From: Mycobacterium montefiorense
Lineage (GTDB): Bacteria; Actinomycetota; Actinomycetes; Mycobacteriales; Mycobacteriaceae
DNA: 64,000 nt
Direction of reading: 5' to 3'
Assembly (NCBI RefSeq): GCF_003112775.1
Contig: NZ_BFCH01000048.1
Coordinates: 124,001-188,000 of the forward strand
Shown here: positions 60,251 to 64,000 of the stretch, piece by piece
Layout of the letters: each line of letters begins with the position of its first letter
How positions within the stretch are numbered: position 1 is the first letter of the stretch
Made by a program: the position numbers and the translations under genes
Notes under the pieces: model-generated
Databases searched by the model: none
What the model was told of the DNA's origin: nothing
The model's input: only the letters and a program-made list of their open reading frames with translations

Positions 60251-61918
60251 ATGGGTAGCCAACGGGGGCTCGCGGCACGGATCGAGCGCAGGCTCGAGTC
60301 GACCGTCGGCGACACATTTGCGCGAATGTTCGGCGGATCCATTGTCCCGCAAGAGGTTGAGGCGCTGTTACGCCGCGAAGCCGAGGACGGCCTGCGGCCG
60401 CTTCGGGGAAATCACCTTTTGGCGCCCAACGAATACGTCATTACCCTCGGTATGCACGACTTCGAGAAGGTGGGCACCGATCCGGATCTGACGTCGGTCG
60501 CTTTCGCTAGATACCTGGCCGACTATATCCATGAACAGGGGTGGGAAACGTATGGTGATGTCGTCGTTCGGTTTGAGCAGTTGCCGAACCTGCATACCGG
60601 ACAGTTTCGCGCCCGCGGTGCTGTCAACCCCGATGTCGAGCCCCGCCCGACGGTTAACGATCCCGCCCGGCCACAATCAAACCAGGCGTTCAGCGGAGAA
60701 CCAGGAGTACCACCAATGACTGACAACTCGAGCTACCGCGGTCAGGGGCAGGGGCGTCCCGGCGACGAGTACTACGACGAGCGGTACGCGCGTCCGCAAG
60801 ATGATCAGCGCGGCGGCCAGGAGCCGCAGGGCGGACCCGACGCGCGCGGCGGCTACCCGCCGCAGGGCGGCGGCTACCAACCACCTCGGCCTGCTGACCA
60901 GGGTGGCTACCAAGAACAGCGCGGGGGCTACCCCGAGCAGGGTGGCTATCCGCAGCAGGGTGGCGGCTACCCCGAGCAAGGCGGTTATCCGCAGCAGGGT
61001 GGATACCCCGGCCAGGGCGGCTACCAAGACCAGGGTCGCGGCTACCCCGACCAGGGGCAAGGCGGCTACCCGCCGTCGTATGAGCAGCGTCCGCCAGCCG
61101 GCGGTGGCCACGGCGGCCCGGGATACGACCAGGGTGGCCAGGGTTACGACCAGGGCTACCGCCAGGGCGGCGGCTACGGCCAGCCCGGCGGCGGTCAACA
61201 GGGCGGCGGCCAGCAGGGCTACGGCGGCGGCTACGCAGAGTACGGTCGCGGGCCTGCTCGTCCCGAGGAGAGCGGCGGCTACCCGCCGGCCCAGGGCGCG
61301 CCCGAACAGCAACGCCCGTCCTACCCCGACCAGGGCGGCGGATACGACCAGGGTTATCAGCAGGGCGGTCAGGGTTACGGCCAGCAGGAGTACGGCGGCG
61401 GGGACTACACCCAATACGCGGAGAACGTTCCGGCCGGTGGATATGGCCCTCAGGGCGGCGGTGCGTACCCCGAGACCGCTCACCGCGACTACGAGTACGG
61501 GCAGCAGCAGGCCGAGTACGCGCCGCAGCCCGAGTACGGGCAGCAGCCTGAGTACGGGCAGCAGGCGGACTACGGCCAACAGGGCGGCGGTGGATACGGC
61601 GGTTACGGGCAGGGCGGTCATGGCGCTGCCGGAACTGCGGTCACGCTGCAGCTCGACGACGGCAGCGGCCGGACCTACCAGCTGCGCGAAGGTTCCAACA
61701 TTGTCGGTCGCGGACAAGACGCCCAATTCCGGCTGCCCGACACTGGGGTGTCGCGCCGCCACCTGGAAATCCGCTGGGACGGACAGGTTGCGCTGTTATC
61801 CGACCTCAACTCCACGAACGGCACGACCGTGAACAACGCGCCGATACAGGAGTGGCAGTTGGCCGATGGCGACGTGATCCGTTTGGGCCACTCGGAGATC
61901 ATCGTTCGGATCCACTGA
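60251..61918 (+). CDS. fhaA: FHA-domain protein FhaA with Gly/Tyr/Gln-rich linker
   Basis: A 555-residue regulator of cell-wall synthesis; in M. tuberculosis FhaA binds phosphorylated MviN/MurJ and is a PknB substrate. Residues 1-125 are the conserved N-terminal DUF3662 region (MGSQRGLAARIERRLESTVG). From about 155 to 455 runs a low-complexity linker of repeats such as GGYPEQGGYPQQ. The C-terminal FHA domain (about 460-555) has GRGQDAQFRLPDTGVSRRHL and LNSTNGTTVN. First gene of the fhaA-fhaB-pstP operon. Confidence 0.95.
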   Translation: MGSQRGLAARIERRLESTVGDTFARMFGGSIVPQEVEALLRREAEDGLRPLRGNHLLAPNEYVITLGMHDFEKVGTDPDLTSVAFARYLADYIHEQGWETYGDVVVRFEQLPNLHTGQFRARGAVNPDVEPRPTVNDPARPQSNQAFSGEPGVPPMTDNSSYRGQGQGRPGDEYYDERYARPQDDQRGGQEPQGGPDARGGYPPQGGGYQPPRPADQGGYQEQRGGYPEQGGYPQQGGGYPEQGGYPQQGGYPGQGGYQDQGRGYPDQGQGGYPPSYEQRPPAGGGHGGPGYDQGGQGYDQGYRQGGGYGQPGGGQQGGGQQGYGGGYAEYGRGPARPEESGGYPPAQGAPEQQRPSYPDQGGGYDQGYQQGGQGYGQQEYGGGDYTQYAENVPAGGYGPQGGGAYPETAHRDYEYGQQQAEYAPQPEYGQQPEYGQQADYGQQGGGGYGGYGQGGHGAAGTAVTLQLDDGSGRTYQLREGSNIVGRGQDAQFRLPDTGVSRRHLEIRWDGQVALLSDLNSTNGTTVNNAPIQEWQLADGDVIRLGHSEIIVRIH

Positions 61919-62027
61919 ACGCACCGGGCACAAGCTGCCGTGCTTCGCCCCGCGTCGACCGCCCTCCAAGTATCGTGACGTTGCTTGGTTTCACGAGGTG
62001 CGGCGCCAGGACGGAAAGGACGCCCAG

Positions 62028-62495
62028 ATGCAGGGACTGGTACTGCAGCTGACGCGTGCCGGATTCTTAATGCTGTTATGGGTATTCATCTGGTCTGTTC
62101 TCCGGATCTTGAAAACTGACATCTACGCACCAACCGGTGCGGTCATGGTGCGCCGAGGTTTGGTGTTGCGCGGCACGTTGCTGCCATCCCGCCAGCGTCG
62201 CCATGCCGCCCGCTATCTGGTGGTGACCGAGGGGGCGTTGGCAGGTGCACGCATCACGCTCAGCGGGCAGCCTGTGTTGATCGGACGTGCCGACGACTCG
62301 ACGCTGGTGCTGACCGACGACTATGCCTCGACGCGGCATGCCCGGCTGTCTCAGCGCGGCTCGGAATGGTACGTCGAGGATCTAGGATCGACCAACGGCA
62401 CTTACCTTGACAGGGCGAAGGTGACCACTGCGGTACGAGTTCCAATCGGAACGCCGATCCGGATCGGCAAGACGGCAATCGAGTTGCGCCCGTGA
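62028..62495 (+). CDS. fhaB: FHA-domain protein FhaB (FipA)
   Basis: A 155-residue membrane-anchored protein, the M. tuberculosis length. One N-terminal helix (about residues 9-27, LTRAGFLMLLWVFIWSVLRI) and a C-terminal FHA domain with IGRADDSTLVLTDDYASTRHARL and LGSTNGTYL. It links Ser/Thr kinase signalling to FtsZ and division. GGAAAGGA upstream. The stop overlaps pstP start by 4 nt. Confidence 0.95.
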   Translation: MQGLVLQLTRAGFLMLLWVFIWSVLRILKTDIYAPTGAVMVRRGLVLRGTLLPSRQRRHAARYLVVTEGALAGARITLSGQPVLIGRADDSTLVLTDDYASTRHARLSQRGSEWYVEDLGSTNGTYLDRAKVTTAVRVPIGTPIRIGKTAIELRP

Positions 62496-64000
62496 CCCTG
62501 GTTCTGCGATATGCCGCCCGCAGCGATCGCGGCCTGGTACGCGCCAACAACGAAGACTCGGTCTATGCCGGCGCGCGGCTTCTGGCCCTGGCCGACGGCA
62601 TGGGCGGCCACGCCGCCGGTGAGGTGGCCTCCCAGCTGGTGATCGCCGCGCTGGCTCACCTCGACGACGACGAGCCCGGTGGCGACCTGCTCGCCAAGCT
62701 CGATTCGGCTGTGCGCTCCGGTAACTCAGCCATCGCCGCACAAGTGGAGATGGAGCCCGACCTCGAGGGAATGGGCACCACGCTGACCGCAATCCTGTTC
62801 GCGGGCAACCGTCTTGGATTGGTGCACATCGGAGACTCGCGTGGTTACCTGATGCGCGATGGCGAGCTGGCCCAGATCACCAAGGACGACACCTTCGTCC
62901 AAACCTTGGTCGACGAGGGACGGATTACGAAAGAAGAGGCCCACAGCCACCCGCAGCGATCGCTGATCATGCGGGCGCTGACCGGCCACGAGGTCGAGCC
63001 CACCTTGACCATGCGCGAAGCGCGCGCCGGCGATCGCTACCTGCTCTGCTCGGACGGGCTGTCCGATCCAGTCAGCGACGAAACTATCGCCGAGGCCCTG
63101 CAGATTCCCGATGTCGCCGAAAGTGCTTACCGTCTAATCGAATTGGCGTTGCGCGGCGGCGGTCCCGACAATGTGACGGTCGTGGTCGCCGATGTCGTCG
63201 ACTACGACTACGGCCAGACCCAGCCGATTCTGGCCGGTGCGGTATCCGGCGAAGAAGACCACTTGACGCTGCCCAACACCTCGGCGGGCCGGGCTTCTGC
63301 CATCGGGCCCCGTAAAGAGGCTGCTAAACGCGTTGTGCAACAAGAGGAACCGGCTACCCGGGCGCGGTGGGCATGGCGGCGGACGTTCATGGTCGTCACT
63401 CTGGTGGTACTGCTCGCGCTCACCGGCCTTGCCATCGGGCGGGGCATCATTCGCAGCAACTACTACGTCGCCGAACACAACGGCATGGTGTCAATCATGA
63501 AGGGGATTCAAGGGTCGCTGCTGGGCATGTCCCTGCACGAGCCTTACTTGGTGGGCTGTCTCAACGCGCGCAACGACTTATCGATCATCAGCTACAGCCA
63601 AGCCGGTGGTCACCTGGACTGCCGGCTGATGCAATTGGGAGACCTGCGCCCTGCCGCACGCGCGCAGGTACTGGCCGGGCTTCCCGCCGGGACTCTCGAT
63701 GAGGCCGAATCACAGTTGAAGGAATTGTCGGCCAACAACTTGCTGCCGCCCTGCCCACCGCCACGGGCGACCTCACCGCCCGGGTCTTTGACCCCGGCGA
63801 CCAGCGGCACGACACCGCCGAGCGCCACAGCGCCCCCCACTCCTTCCAGCGGCCCCCCGGCCAACAGCACCGCACCGAGCACCACCCCCGCAAGCACCCC
63901 TCCAGCAGCGCCGGCGCCGACGTCGCCCGCGACCACCACTCAGACGGTGACTGCGCTCCCGCCACTCCCACCTCAGCCGGGCATCGACTGCCGGGCGGCT
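62492..64000 (+). CDS. pstP: PP2C-family Ser/Thr phosphatase PstP, C-terminus outside window
   Basis: The sole Ser/Thr phosphatase of mycobacteria, opposing PknA/PknB. 503 codons are present from GTG 62492; only the last few residues are missing. The PP2C domain has SDRGLVRANNEDSVYAG, ADGMGGHAAGEVAS, HIGDSRGYL, LLCSDGLSDPVSDE and GGPDNVTVVVADV. A transmembrane helix at about 300-320 leads to an extracellular Thr/Pro-rich tail ending PPLPPQPGIDCRAA. Translationally coupled to fhaB. Confidence 0.96.
   Translation, partial: MTLVLRYAARSDRGLVRANNEDSVYAGARLLALADGMGGHAAGEVASQLVIAALAHLDDDEPGGDLLAKLDSAVRSGNSAIAAQVEMEPDLEGMGTTLTAILFAGNRLGLVHIGDSRGYLMRDGELAQITKDDTFVQTLVDEGRITKEEAHSHPQRSLIMRALTGHEVEPTLTMREARAGDRYLLCSDGLSDPVSDETIAEALQIPDVAESAYRLIELALRGGGPDNVTVVVADVVDYDYGQTQPILAGAVSGEEDHLTLPNTSAGRASAIGPRKEAAKRVVQQEEPATRARWAWRRTFMVVTLVVLLALTGLAIGRGIIRSNYYVAEHNGMVSIMKGIQGSLLGMSLHEPYLVGCLNARNDLSIISYSQAGGHLDCRLMQLGDLRPAARAQVLAGLPAGTLDEAESQLKELSANNLLPPCPPPRATSPPGSLTPATSGTTPPSATAPPTPSSGPPANSTAPSTTPASTPPAAPAPTSPATTTQTVTALPPLPPQPGIDCRAA

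Noticed and set aside
60839..61600. Possible CRISPR or tandem-repeat array
   Set aside because: The repeats are irregular, codon-phased and encode the FhaA Gly/Tyr/Gln linker; no spacers.
60677..61762. 361-codon minus-strand frame opposite fhaA
   Set aside because: Low-complexity Ala/Leu/Val product created by the GGY/QQG repeats of fhaA on the other strand.

Overview
The window is mycobacterial chromosome: high G+C, short intergenic gaps, and a run of lineage markers (espR, whiB5, whiB6, ethA/ethR, bfrB, PPE, EspE/EspF/EspG proteins, fhaA-fhaB-pstP). Gene order follows M. tuberculosis H37Rv closely from Rv3814c to Rv3866. It then jumps to Rv0026-Rv0018c in inverted orientation. Rv correspondences come from memory of H37Rv, not from a search. 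The sulfolipid block (Rv3820c-Rv3828c) is absent, and dinB3, a YoaK protein, a CopC/YcnI pair and an ECF sigma module are present, so a non-tuberculous species is likely.

Layout. 1-5022: three tandem acyltransferases, a phosphotransferase, a metallo-beta-lactamase/Rieske fusion and a small PH-like protein. 5019-9091: FAD oxidoreductase under a TetR regulator, DUF2834 membrane protein, serS. 9202-17559: envelope protein, minimal metalloprotease, phosphatase, pheA, an IdeR-boxed DUF2470 gene, a broken LCP gene, ferritin bfrB, glpQ1 and a DUF4328 membrane protein. 17560-21102: DnaA-box cluster, a 51-residue membrane protein, sodA, a nonsense-interrupted Rv3847 gene, and a yybP-ykoY manganese riboswitch ahead of a shortened UPF0016 exporter. 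21103-31210: espR, Rv3850, YcnI-CopC, hns, rraA, ethA/ethR, SOS-boxed dinB3, YoaK, PHP phosphoesterase, LLM oxidoreductase. 31585-39504: gltD, gltB, MinD-like ATPase. 39517-41807: ECF sigma factor with divergent NmrA and Ddn-like genes. 41904-50816: whiB6, Rv3863-like regulator and an expanded ESX-1 substrate cluster (four EspA/EspE-type and two EspC/EspF-type genes) ending in espG1. 50817-54380: inverted Rv0026-Rv0022c. 54472-59790: acyl-CoA dehydrogenase, pirin, GNAT, PPE, SCO6745-like. 59911-64000: tRNA-Leu(CAG), fhaA, fhaB, pstP (runs off the end).

The most striking event is at about 50,816. espG1 stops matching its family after about 163 codons and the antisense Rv0026-like gene loses its 3' end at the same point, so two truncated genes meet tail to tail. 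The simplest reading is a chromosomal inversion spanning oriC that cuts ESX-1 after espG1; an assembly chimera must be excluded. The substrate cluster before it has expanded, with patches that look like gene conversion.

Several other genes look damaged: in-frame amber codons in the LCP and Rv3847 genes, and apparent in-frame deletions in the UPF0016 exporter and the acyl-CoA dehydrogenase. Readable regulation includes the Mn riboswitch with a predicted Shine-Dalgarno switch, twin divergent ECF promoters of identical architecture, a LexA box over the dinB3 start, paired TetR operators, an IdeR box and an EthR operator.
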